Part shown: one piece after another, positions 19,028-26,789 of the stretch | How the letters are laid out: every line of letters starts with the position of its first letter | Position numbering within the stretch: position 1 is the first letter of the stretch | From: Phreatobacter sp. | GTDB taxonomy: Bacteria; Pseudomonadota; Alphaproteobacteria; Rhizobiales; Phreatobacteraceae | NCBI RefSeq assembly: GCF_027532945.1 | Contig: NZ_JAPZTZ010000032.1 | Span: forward strand, 1-64,000 | DNA length: 64,000 bases | Reading direction: 5' to 3' | Notes under the pieces: model-generated | Seen by the model: the letters and a program-made list of their open reading frames with translations, nothing else | Told to the model about the DNA's origin: nothing | Databases searched by the model: none | Program-made: the position numbers and the translations under genes

Positions 19028-20425
19028 CTAGCCTGCCATGCCCTGCGCGCCTTTGGGCCGAAGCAGCGAAGACATCACTGCAAAGGTTGCCAGCAGCAAG
19101 ATGATTTCCGTTATGTAGACCGTCATGTAACCGAAGGCCGGGCCAAACTGTTCCGCAGCTCCCGCCGTGACCGCAAGGTCGCGCATCACTCCGCCAAGGG
19201 CAATACCGATGCCGGCCGCGGTGGCCTGCGTGGCGCCCCAGGCGCCGAGCGCGAGGCCCACCTGGCCCTCTGGCGCGCCGTTCATCGCGGCGGTGAGCGT
19301 CCCATGGCCGAACAGCCCGCCGCCGAGCCCGACGAGGATGACCCCCATCGCGAACAGCGTGGTTGAGCCGACGGGCGAAGCCGCGATGACCAGCGCGAGG
19401 CCAAGGCTGCCGACCAGCGCCCCGCGCCCTGCCATGACATAGGCGTCCGCCCCGCGACTGAGCAGGTGAGAGGCCGTGCCGAAGCCGATGAGTCCGCCGG
19501 CCGCAAGGGCTGCGGTGAGTTTGGTCGTATCGGCGACGGCAAGGCCGAGGATCTCGCCGCCATAGGGCTCGAGCAGCACGTCCTGCATTCCGAAGGCCAT
19601 GGTGCCGAGGCCGACCGCGACGAGCCGCCGGAGCGCCGCCCCGTCCTGCATGTAAAGCGTGATGGAATCGCCGAAGCGGGGGCGCGGCGCGTCGAGCTCC
19701 GCTGGCGTCATCCGCTTGAGGCCCTCCTGCTTCCACAACGCGATGCCGTTGAGGACCAGGGTAAGGACTGCCGTGCCCTGGATCACCTGGATGAGCCGGC
19801 CGGGCGTGAAGTCCTCGAGTAAATGCCCGAAGACCAGCGCGCTCGCGATGGAGCCTGCGAGCAGCGACACATACATGAGCCCGACCACCTTGGGGCGGCG
19901 GTCGTCGCTGGTGAGGTCGGTGGCGAGCGCAAGGCCGACGGTCTGCGTGATGTGGATACCAGCCCCGACCAGCAGGAACGACAGGGCCGCAGCGGCCTGT
20001 CCGACCCAGTGCGGATAGGCGTGCGACGCGCCGCCGCCCGACAGGACGAGCAGGGCGAAGGGCATGATCGACAGCCCGCCGAACTGGACCATGGAGCCAT
20101 TGAAGAGGAAGGGCACCCGTTTCCAGCCGAGCACCGACACATGCGTGTCCGAGCTCTGGCCGATATAGGCGCGCAGGGGCGCGAAGAGCACGGGCAGCGC
20201 GATCATGGTCGAAACCAGCGCGGCTGAGATGCCAAGCTCGACGATCATCACCCGGTTCAGCGTGCCGACCATCAGCACCAGCGACATGCCGACCGAGACA
20301 TGCACCAGCGAAAGCCGGAGCAGCCGCGACAGCGGCACCTCCGCTGAGGCGGCATCGGCAAAGGGCAGGAATCGGGGGCCGAGGCCCACCCACGCCCGCA
20401 TCGCTCTGTGACTGATCGGGTTCAT
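19028..20425 (-). CDS. pucC: PucC/BCH-family light-harvesting assembly transporter
   Basis: Twelve-helix major-facilitator-type membrane protein, 465 residues, of the PucC/LhaA/BCH2 family. Members assist assembly of light-harvesting complexes, probably by delivering or guarding bacteriochlorophyll. Family features visible are LNRVMIVELGISA in the first helix, the GQSSDTH loop, GWKRVPFLFNG and ATDLTSDDRRPKVVGLMY. It lies downstream of pucB and pucA on the same strand with a 208-nt spacer that holds a hairpin. The genes support calling it pucC rather than lhaA, which usually sits with puf or puh genes; none of those is in view. Confidence 0.9.
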   Translation of the reverse strand: MNPISHRAMRAWVGLGPRFLPFADAASAEVPLSRLLRLSLVHVSVGMSLVLMVGTLNRVMIVELGISAALVSTMIALPVLFAPLRAYIGQSSDTHVSVLGWKRVPFLFNGSMVQFGGLSIMPFALLVLSGGGASHAYPHWVGQAAAALSFLLVGAGIHITQTVGLALATDLTSDDRRPKVVGLMYVSLLAGSIASALVFGHLLEDFTPGRLIQVIQGTAVLTLVLNGIALWKQEGLKRMTPAELDAPRPRFGDSITLYMQDGAALRRLVAVGLGTMAFGMQDVLLEPYGGEILGLAVADTTKLTAALAAGGLIGFGTASHLLSRGADAYVMAGRGALVGSLGLALVIAASPVGSTTLFAMGVILVGLGGGLFGHGTLTAAMNGAPEGQVGLALGAWGATQATAAGIGIALGGVMRDLAVTAGAAEQFGPAFGYMTVYITEIILLLATFAVMSSLLRPKGAQGMAG

Positions 20426-20633
20426 CTGTCGAAACCGCTCATCGCGTCCGAAACCCCGGATTAGCCCGCCAGGTGCCGTACCGCATCTCGTCCAGCCAGC
20501 GGTTCAGCTGGCCTGCGCGGCCTTGGGCATCCGACGGCGGCAGCCGCATGACCCTCCAGCCGGATCCAAGAGTCCGGTCAGGAGCCATGCGACCACCTTG
20601 TCGTTCCCGCCCGCGACGGGCGGGATCAGGCCG
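20426..20633 (-). promoter_or_regulatory. pucA-pucC spacer with stabilising hairpin
   Basis: A hairpin at 20605-20625 (8-bp stem CCCGCCCG / CGGGCGGG plus a T-A pair, 3-nt loop) starts within 10-30 nt of the pucA stop and lacks a T tract. In purple bacteria such intercistronic hairpins stabilise the pucBA part of the message and lower pucC expression. That role is inferred here. Confidence 0.55.
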
Positions 20634-21032
20634 TCAGTCCGTCTTGGCCAGGGCGAGACGTCCCGGAGGACTGTCCACCACGCGCGGCGGGGCCTCCGCG
20701 GCGCTCGGGGTGACCTGCGGGCTGTCCGCCACGCTGGCCGTCCCCTGCGGCGTCACCGTCACCACGATCTGCTTCACCGCATCGCCGTTGCCGGCGGGAG
20801 CGACGTTGAGCACGAAGGTGGTGTTGCCGTCGGCGCGCAAGGCCACCGGGGCGACCGGCGCGGTGTCAGCGCGCGCCGCCGTCCGCGACTTGCCCTTGAA
20901 GAAGTCGCCGACCCACGTCGTGTTGTTCAACACGGCGAAGTGCACCGTGAACGAGATCAGCGCGACGCTGCCGAGGAAGAGGGGCAACCCGACCGTCGGG
21001 TTGACCACGCACCAGATCCTACCGTTGTTCAT
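20634..21032 (-). CDS. pucA: LH2 alpha subunit with long C-terminal extension
   Basis: Peripheral antenna alpha polypeptide. The first 48 residues align without gaps to known LH2 alpha chains: MNNGRIW start (the Met ligates B800), NP at 11-12, G-L-P, and His31 (the B850 ligand) in the single membrane helix. At positions 44-45, where B800-850 proteins carry Tyr-Trp, this one has Phe-Phe, as expected for a blue-shifted B800-820 (LH3-like) complex. After residue 48 there is an extra tail of about 84 residues rich in Ala, Val, Pro and Thr; normal alpha chains end near 50-60. The tail should be periplasmic. A GGGAGGA ribosome site lies 5-6 nt before the start, 12 nt after pucB. Confidence 0.92.
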   Translation of the reverse strand: MNNGRIWCVVNPTVGLPLFLGSVALISFTVHFAVLNNTTWVGDFFKGKSRTAARADTAPVAPVALRADGNTTFVLNVAPAGNGDAVKQIVVTVTPQGTASVADSPQVTPSAAEAPPRVVDSPPGRLALAKTD

Positions 21033-21044
21033 CTGGTCCTCCCG

Positions 21045-21206
21045 TCACTTGAGCCAGGGGGAGTACATGTAGGCGAGCAGGTGCGCGAACAGGGAAATCG
21101 CAAAGAAGATGCGTGCCCCGTCGATGACGTGCTTATGCAGCGCCTCCGACTCCTTGATGGTCAGGCCTGTCGGCCAGACCCTGTTTGGATCATCCAAGCT
21201 GTCCAC
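21045..21206 (-). CDS. pucB: LH2 beta subunit
   Basis: A 53-residue antenna beta polypeptide read from GTG at 21206, with GGGAGAAAG just upstream and an in-frame stop closing the frame 12-15 nt before it. The core LTIKESEALHKHVIDGAR matches LH2 beta chains: His24 is the cytoplasmic-side histidine and Arg32 the conserved arginine. His42, within the helix IFFAISLFAHLLAY, is the B850 ligand. The chain ends SPWLK, like the usual TPWLH. pucA follows 12 nt downstream; the pair builds the LH2 ring. Confidence 0.92.
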   Translation of the reverse strand: MDSLDDPNRVWPTGLTIKESEALHKHVIDGARIFFAISLFAHLLAYMYSPWLK

Positions 21207-21248
21207 TTTCTTTCTCCCTCAGTGAGACAAGACCGCTCCCGTTGCGGA

Positions 21249-21268
21249 ATCCCGAGCTTTGTCGGGAT
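21249..21268 (-). promoter_or_regulatory. Hairpin in the pucBA leader
   Basis: A 7-bp perfect stem (ATCCCGA / TCGGGAT) with a 6-nt loop lies about 40 nt before the pucB start. It could protect the 5' end of the message. Confidence 0.4.
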
Positions 21269-21463
21269 CCCCTACGCGCCGCAGTCGAACAGCGCGCAGA
21301 GCCTACCGGTGCCGACGCACCGGAAATTGATCCTTCGAGCGGACGGCCTGCCGAGGCGGCACAGCTGTCATTCGGCGAAATTGCTACCGAGAGGGGGGTA
21401 TCGAACCTCTTGGGAAGGCTCGCGAACGATAGCAAAACGTCAAGTGAGATGGACGTATTGAAG

Positions 21464-21481
21464 TGTAATAGTACCTTTACA
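21464..21481. promoter_or_regulatory. PpsR/CrtJ-type site
   Basis: TGT-N12-ACA is present exactly (TGT 21464-21466, ACA 21479-21481) in the divergent region between pucB and the outer membrane protein gene. PpsR/CrtJ binds this motif to repress photosynthesis genes under oxygen. A TTGACG element for leftward transcription lies about 20 bp closer to pucB (21443-21438). I found only one good copy, where paired sites are usual. Confidence 0.55.
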
Positions 21482-21754
21482 AACATGCGTCAAGACGCCG
21501 CGCGCCAGTGGCCTCTGGGCCGTCTGTTGAGGAGCTTCGTCGGAAGGCGCGCGCTCTCTCCGAGCGTGGGGTCGCCGAGGCGGGTGAGGCGCCCGCGGGG
21601 AATTCACGTGCAACCCATGCGTGTTGCGTCGCAGCAACGGTTGGCGTCGCCTACGTGGCGCCCCGCGGCTTCGCCATATTCCGGAAACATCCAGAAGCGA
21701 ATCCGATTGTCACCACAGTCCGGGGGGCCGGACGCAATGAATCGAGGGCAAAAC

Positions 21755-22483
21755 ATGCGGTTTCGGGTTGGAATGATCGTGGCGATGGTCGTGGCGGCGT
21801 CAGGAGCTTCCGCGGCCGATCTTGGCGCGCCCCGCCAGCCGGTCGCCGGCGCCGTCACCGCGGCAGCGACCACCTGGACAGGCGTCTATGGCGGCGTCCA
21901 TCTTGGCTATGGCTGGGGCCAGCAGCGGGTGGCCGACGACAATCCGGCGGTCTTCTACACGGTCAATCCGCGCGGCGTCTTCGGCGGTTTCCAGATCGGC
22001 TACAACTACCAGATCGACCGGATCGTCCTCGGCGTCGAGGGCGACCTGAGCTTCGGCAGCATCACCCAACGCCGACCCAACGTTCTCCTGGGTGTCGATG
22101 AGGTCGCCAAGACGACCAATGTCTTTGCGACGGCCCGCCTGCGCGGCGGTGTCGCTTTCGGGGATGCGCTGCTCTATGCGACGGGCGGCCTCGGCTATGC
22201 CAGCTCCCGCGACATGAACTATATCGGCGGCGCTGCCTTCGGGCCGGGCTTGCGGAACGACCGCCTCGGCTGGGTGGCGGGCGTCGGCATCGAATATGCC
22301 GTCAACGCCAATCTCTCCGTTAAGCTTGAGTACCTGCGTTACGATTTCGGTTCCTGGCGCCGCACCGGGGTCGTCTTCTGGGGCATCGGCAACGACTTCT
22401 TCCGGGCCAGCATGGACACGGTGAAGGTCGGTCTCAACTACCGGTTCTCGACGGGTCCCTCGGCCGTCGTCGCCCGCTACTGA
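21755..22483 (+). CDS. Omp25/Omp31-type outer membrane beta-barrel protein
   Basis: A 242-residue outer membrane protein. A signal peptide ends ASGASA before ADLG. The body alternates as in an eight-stranded barrel, with the GVYGGVHLGYGWG and FGGFQIGYNYQ repeats and VLGVEGDLSF seen in rhizobial Omp25/31 proteins. It ends in a strand with a C-terminal aromatic (ARY). I chose the ATG at 21755 because AGGG lies 7 nt before it; an ATG at 21737 in frame is also possible. It is divergent from pucB; a link with photosynthesis is not implied. A strong terminator follows. Confidence 0.85.
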   Translation: MRFRVGMIVAMVVAASGASAADLGAPRQPVAGAVTAAATTWTGVYGGVHLGYGWGQQRVADDNPAVFYTVNPRGVFGGFQIGYNYQIDRIVLGVEGDLSFGSITQRRPNVLLGVDEVAKTTNVFATARLRGGVAFGDALLYATGGLGYASSRDMNYIGGAAFGPGLRNDRLGWVAGVGIEYAVNANLSVKLEYLRYDFGSWRRTGVVFWGIGNDFFRASMDTVKVGLNYRFSTGPSAVVARY

Positions 22484-22504
22484 CGGCTGTACCTAGCCAC
22501 ACGG

Positions 22505-22532
22505 AAAAGGCCGCCCGAAGGCGGCCTTTTTT
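22505..22532 (+). terminator. Terminator after the outer membrane protein gene
   Basis: An 11-bp stem (AAAAGGCCGCC / GGCGGCCTTTT) with a CGAA loop, continuing into TTTTTT. Confidence 0.88.
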
Positions 22533-22558
22533 CTTTGGCGGCATGGCGATCCTTGCCC

Positions 22559-24538
22559 TCAGCACCGGGTCGGATAGGCCCTCGGCCCGGTGACCTCGAA
22601 GTCCTTCCACAGGGCGTTGACCGAGCGGATCATCTCGCCGGCCATGGCGCGCGGAAAGCGGGCCTGGACGAGGTAAACGACGCCGGGCTCGCTGCGCCGC
22701 TGCGCAACGAGGTCATAGTACTCAAGGTCGGTGCGGAAGCGGTCGGCCTGGAGCACGCCGCGGCCGCGCACCGTGAAGCCGCGGAACCTGGCCTCGCCCT
22801 GGGGTAGGGCGGCATCGCCCGTCACCTCGCCTCGGCGGGGGCGGGATCCCTCGACGATGTTGTCCCAGTACCAGGCCTGCGGCGTGCAGGCGCCGCGCGC
22901 GGCATTGGCGCTGACCACCACCACCGCGTCGCGGTTCTGCTCGTGGACGAGAACGGAGTTCACCGGCCCCGGCAGGTCGTTGTCGCTGTCGAGGCGGAAG
23001 CCTGGCGGAATGGCGAAGGACCAGCGGTCGCGCCGGTGGCGATAGGGACCGTCCACCGCCGGCGGCGGGGCAGGGGGCACCGAGCCGGTCACCTCGCCCT
23101 CCGGACGGGTGGGCGGCAGCGGGGCGGCGGAGGGCGTCGCGGACTGGGGTTGTGACGCGGCAGCCGGGGCCGGCTGCGGCTCGGCGGTGCCGACTGCGGG
23201 ACGCGGGCGCACCGAGCCGGTGGTGACCGCCGCATCGGCCGCGGCCGTCGCGGTTTCGCGCAGTGCCAGGACCTCCTGCTCGAGGCCAGCGACGCGGGTC
23301 GCCGCCTCCTGCGCCTTGCGCTCTGCGCTGGCGAGCGCCTGCTGGGCCGTCTGCAACTCGCCCTGGAGGCGACGGGTCGAGCCGGTCGCCTCGCTCGCCT
23401 GCGTCTGGCGCTGGATCAGTTCGGTCTGGCTGTGGGCGAGCTGCGTGCGCGCATTGCGCAGGTTCGCCTCCGCCGTCTCGGCGCGGCGTGCGGCGGCGCG
23501 AGCCTGCTCGCGCAGGCGCGCGAGTTCCGCCGAGGCCTGGGCGGCCGTCTCCGCCCGCTCGGTGGCGGCGCGGGCAAGGCCAGCGATGCGCGGATGGGCG
23601 TCGCCGCGGAACGGCCCGACGAACTCGGTGAGCGTCGCGGCTCCCAGCGATCCCACCACGAAGGCGGCCGCGGTCATGCCGATCCAGGCCCATGGCCGGT
23701 TGCCATTCGCCGCCGCGGGCGGGGGCGTGACGCGGGCGCGGTCGAGCGCAGTTTGCAGCCGCTCGTTGTCGGCCGCGAGGCGGGCGACGCTGTCGCGCAG
23801 CGCCGTCGCACCATCGGCTATGGCCTCGCGCGGGTCGGGCGGCTGCAAGGCCGCGTCCTTGCGCGCCGCCTGCAGATAGGCCGGGAAGGCCTCGAGCGAC
23901 GCCTTCAGCCGGTCCTGCGCCCCCTGGTGGCGCTCCATCAGCACGCCATGGGCCTTGCGGAAGGCGTCGGCGAAGCGCGCGCGCTCGGCCGTCTCGAACC
24001 GCTCCCAGATCGCGGCGCTGGCCGCGTCCTCGCCATGGCGGCGGGCGAAGGCGAGCTGGGCCGCGCCGGTCCCCGCGCCATCCGCCGCGACGGCGATGGC
24101 GAGTTCGCCGAGCACCGGACGGCCGAGGATGCGGCCGATGGCGACCAGCAGCGACTGCCATTCGGGGGCGCCGGCCGGGCGGGTCTCCCCGGAGAGCCAG
24201 GCGGACAGGTCCGGCGTCGGCAGGCTGTCGAAGGGGGGCTCCAGCTGGTCGACCGCCAGCGGCGCGAGCCGGGCAGCGACCAGCCGGCCGTCGACATGGG
24301 CGGTGCGCGCGAGGCCATAGAGCCCGGCATGATTCTGCGTCGGGTCGAGGATCTCGGCCGGCCACAGCGTCAGCACGACCCGGGCCGCGGCGGCTGCGTC
24401 ACGGATGGCCTTGGCCGCACCGCGCCCCTTCGGCTCGATATCGGCGGCGATGGTGAGGCCGAGCGCCAAGAGCGACTGGCGGATGATGTCGACGCGCTCC
24501 TTGTCGGCGCGCCGGTAGGCGATGAACAGGTCGGTCAC
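22559..24538 (-). CDS. Membrane-anchored TIR-domain protein with coiled coil
   Basis: A 659-residue protein. Residues 1-95 form a TIR-like domain (DLFIAYRRADKERV start, then ARVVLTLWP). A predicted helix spans the membrane at about 283-305. A coiled coil runs about 320-430, then a Pro/Ala linker, and a C-terminal domain of about 160 residues (500-659) that I do not recognise. The TIR part should face the cytoplasm and the rest the periplasm. Where TIR NADases have their catalytic glutamate, this one reads YGLARTA, with Leu aligned to Glu, so it may be a scaffold rather than an NAD-cleaving enzyme. It is not next to other defence genes. It lies 66 nt downstream of an M23 peptidase gene on the same strand. 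Confidence 0.75.
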   Translation of the reverse strand: MTDLFIAYRRADKERVDIIRQSLLALGLTIAADIEPKGRGAAKAIRDAAAAARVVLTLWPAEILDPTQNHAGLYGLARTAHVDGRLVAARLAPLAVDQLEPPFDSLPTPDLSAWLSGETRPAGAPEWQSLLVAIGRILGRPVLGELAIAVAADGAGTGAAQLAFARRHGEDAASAAIWERFETAERARFADAFRKAHGVLMERHQGAQDRLKASLEAFPAYLQAARKDAALQPPDPREAIADGATALRDSVARLAADNERLQTALDRARVTPPPAAANGNRPWAWIGMTAAAFVVGSLGAATLTEFVGPFRGDAHPRIAGLARAATERAETAAQASAELARLREQARAAARRAETAEANLRNARTQLAHSQTELIQRQTQASEATGSTRRLQGELQTAQQALASAERKAQEAATRVAGLEQEVLALRETATAAADAAVTTGSVRPRPAVGTAEPQPAPAAASQPQSATPSAAPLPPTRPEGEVTGSVPPAPPPAVDGPYRHRRDRWSFAIPPGFRLDSDNDLPGPVNSVLVHEQNRDAVVVVSANAARGACTPQAWYWDNIVEGSRPRRGEVTGDAALPQGEARFRGFTVRGRGVLQADRFRTDLEYYDLVAQRRSEPGVVYLVQARFPRAMAGEMIRSVNALWKDFEVTGPRAYPTRC

Positions 24539-24604
24539 GGTCGTCTCCCGGATCCGGGCTCGAGACAGGCATGCGACCCGGCACCGTTGCCGGGGGAGGA
24601 AGCG

Positions 24605-25987
24605 TCACTCGGTGGCGGCGAGGCGCAGGCCTGCCCGCAGGAAGCGCATGGGATCGACGGCCTCCCCGTTGATGCGGGTTTCGTAATGCAGATGCGGACC
24701 GGTCGACCGGCCAGTGGACCCGATGCGGCCGACGCGCTGGCCGACGCCGACGAGGTCGCCCTCGCGAACCTCGATGCGCGACAGATGGGCGTATCGCGAG
24801 CTCAGGCCGTTGCCATGATCGATCTCGACCAGCAGGCCAAAGCCGCCGAGCGAGCCGGCGTGGACGACGCGGCCCGAGGCGGCGGCGAAGACCGGCTCGC
24901 CGGTGGCGCCGCGGAAGTCGATGCCGGAATGCATCGCCCAGGTCCGCAGGAAGGGATCGAGCCGGGCGCCGAAGCCGGAGGAGAGCTCCAGCTCGCCGCC
25001 ATGCGGCCGCGCCACCGGGATGCTGTCCACCAGCTGGGTCAGCCGGTCATGGTCCCGGATGACGGTCTGGAGGCGGAACACCTGTCGCTCGAAGGCCGAG
25101 GCGTCGGCAGCAAGGGCGGGGAGGGGGATGAGCGGGCCGCCGGTGCCGGCCGTGCCGCGCGACTGCGCCACCGGCGCGATGCGGGTTTCGGCGAGGCCGA
25201 GTTCGGCGAGCATGGCGCGGATGCGCTTCGCCCGCCGCTCGGCGCGGGTCTCGAGGTTCTGGAGCAGCGCCCGCTGGTTGTGCTCGACCGTGTCGAGCGA
25301 GCGTTCGATCTGCTCCATCCGGTCGGTCTGGCCGGCCGCGGGAGCCGAGGCGAGGGCGAAGGTGGCAGGCGCGGCGCTGGCGAGCACGGTGCGCGATTCG
25401 AGCCGCGACTGCCGCTCGGGCGGCGGCGTCAGGCGAACCGTGTCGCCGACGGGCAGCGGACGGGCGGGCACCGTCTCCGGACGGGCGCCGGGAAGGACGG
25501 CGCGGGCGGGATTGGCGCCCTGGCCGACCGTTTCCTTCAAGGCGGTGACGATCGCCTGGCGGGTCTCCAGCAGCGCCTGGCGCCGCGCGACCTGGTCGAC
25601 CCGGCGTTCCAGTTCGGTCTGGTCGACCATCTGGCGGCTTGTCACCCGGTCGAGCTGGCCGCGCAACTGGCGGATCCGCTCCTCGTAGTCGTGCTGGATG
25701 GCAGCCTGGCGGCTCATCACGCCGCCCATGATGTCGTCCTTGAAGGCGAGGTAGCTGGTGACGGCGACGCCCCAGAGGCAGAGCGCCGCGGCTGGGGCTG
25801 CGACCAGCGCGATCAGGGCATAGGAAAGCGAAAGGGTGCGGGTGCCGTTGCGGCCGCGCCAGGCGAGCGTCAGGGCGCCGCCGGGCACCTGCGCACGCAG
25901 ATTGGCATCCTTGGCGAGCTGGGCTCGGTTGTAGTGCGGGCCGGGATGCGGCATCGGCGTCCATCCGTACGCGACGAGACGCCCCAT
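24605..25987 (-). CDS. M23 family metallopeptidase (peptidoglycan hydrolase or factor)
   Basis: A 460-residue membrane-bound cell-wall endopeptidase. A basic N-terminus precedes one transmembrane helix (about 52-76), a coiled coil (90-140, with a second around 215-260), and a C-terminal LytM/M23 domain. The zinc motif is intact: H in HSGIDF with D four residues on, and HLH in GPHLHYE. The catalytic residues being present argues for an active endopeptidase rather than an EnvC-like activator. The start at 25987 or the ATG at 25954 are both possible. The TIR protein gene follows on the same strand, so the two may form a unit. Confidence 0.88.
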   Translation of the reverse strand: MGRLVAYGWTPMPHPGPHYNRAQLAKDANLRAQVPGGALTLAWRGRNGTRTLSLSYALIALVAAPAAALCLWGVAVTSYLAFKDDIMGGVMSRQAAIQHDYEERIRQLRGQLDRVTSRQMVDQTELERRVDQVARRQALLETRQAIVTALKETVGQGANPARAVLPGARPETVPARPLPVGDTVRLTPPPERQSRLESRTVLASAAPATFALASAPAAGQTDRMEQIERSLDTVEHNQRALLQNLETRAERRAKRIRAMLAELGLAETRIAPVAQSRGTAGTGGPLIPLPALAADASAFERQVFRLQTVIRDHDRLTQLVDSIPVARPHGGELELSSGFGARLDPFLRTWAMHSGIDFRGATGEPVFAAASGRVVHAGSLGGFGLLVEIDHGNGLSSRYAHLSRIEVREGDLVGVGQRVGRIGSTGRSTGPHLHYETRINGEAVDPMRFLRAGLRLAATE

Positions 25988-26016
25988 TACCCCTGATTAA
26001 GGTTAACGAACCGTGC

Positions 26017-26081
26017 GTGCCGCTGCGGAAGGTGCAGCGGCACCCGGTGATGCCGAAACCGCCGCGGCAGGTGCCGCGGCG
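26017..26081 (-). terminator. Two adjacent hairpins after bcp
   Basis: Two back-to-back 10-bp perfect stems: GTGCCGCTGC / GCAGCGGCAC (26017-26043) and CGCCGCGGCA / TGCCGCGGCG (26060-26081). They sit just downstream of the bcp stop with no T tract, so they may end or protect the bcp message. Confidence 0.45.
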
Positions 26082-26088
26082 AGGGCGC

Positions 26089-26553
26089 TCAGAGCGCCTT
26101 GGCCGCGGCCAGGACCTCGGCGGCGTGGTCCTTCACCTTCACCTTCGACCAGATGTGCGCGACCTTGCCGCCCGCATCGATGAGAAAGGTCGACCGCTCG
26201 ATGCCCATGTAGCTCTTGCCGTACATGCTCTTCTCGATCCAGACGCCAAAGGCCTCCACGACCTTGCCATCCTCGTCGGAGCCGAGCGCCACGCCGAGGT
26301 CGTACTTCGCCTGGAACTTGTCGAGCGCCTTCACCGGATCGCGCGACACGCCGATCACCGTCGTGCCGGCGGCCTCGAATTCGCCCTTGAGCGCGGTGAA
26401 ATCCTTGGCTTCCTGAGTGCAGGCCGACGTATCGGCCTTTGGATAAAAATAGACGACGACCTTGCGGCCCTTCAGTCCGGCGAGCGAGACGGAACCGCCC
26501 TGGTCCGTCGCCACCGTGAAGTTCGGAGCCGCATCCCCCACTGCCAAAGCCAT
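26089..26553 (-). CDS. bcp: Thioredoxin-dependent peroxiredoxin (Bcp/PrxQ)
   Basis: Cytoplasmic thiol peroxidase that reduces peroxides. From the ATG at 26553, with GGAAGG 6 nt before it, the protein has 154 residues, normal for Bcp. The peroxidatic cysteine is Cys45 in DTSACTQEAKDF, where the family often reads DTPGCT. The resolving cysteine that many Bcp proteins carry five residues later is a lysine here, so this is a one-cysteine type. A divergent CtrA-like site and the YhdP-like gene lie upstream. Confidence 0.92.
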   Translation of the reverse strand: MALAVGDAAPNFTVATDQGGSVSLAGLKGRKVVVYFYPKADTSACTQEAKDFTALKGEFEAAGTTVIGVSRDPVKALDKFQAKYDLGVALGSDEDGKVVEAFGVWIEKSMYGKSYMGIERSTFLIDAGGKVAHIWSKVKVKDHAAEVLAAAKAL

Positions 26554-26691
26554 CGGTGCCTTCCTTTCGTCAGCATTGCCTGCCACAACCGGAAACATAC
26601 GGCAAAGGGTGCCGTCCGGATCGTCCGCCCCGACCGGGGGAGGGGGTGGCGCTGCGGCGGGGAAAAGGCCATTGGTCGTGTGGAAACTTGC

Positions 26692-26706
26692 CTAACGCTT
26701 GGTTAA
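26692..26706 (+). promoter_or_regulatory. CtrA-like site
   Basis: CTAA-CGCTTGG-TTAA matches the CtrA consensus TTAA-N7-TTAA with one mismatch, 84 nt before the YhdP-like gene. Confidence 0.35.
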
Positions 26707-26789
26707 GGCAGTCGAGGCAGAGTGGCGCCGGAGCAAGGTCGCCGAACGAAGATCCCGGGCCGCGGGCCCAGGCGGGGGATGGACGAGGA

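Noticed and set aside
25990-26016. CtrA site in GATTAAGGTTAACG upstream of the M23 gene
   Set aside because: The two TTAA units are separated by 2 nt, not 7.
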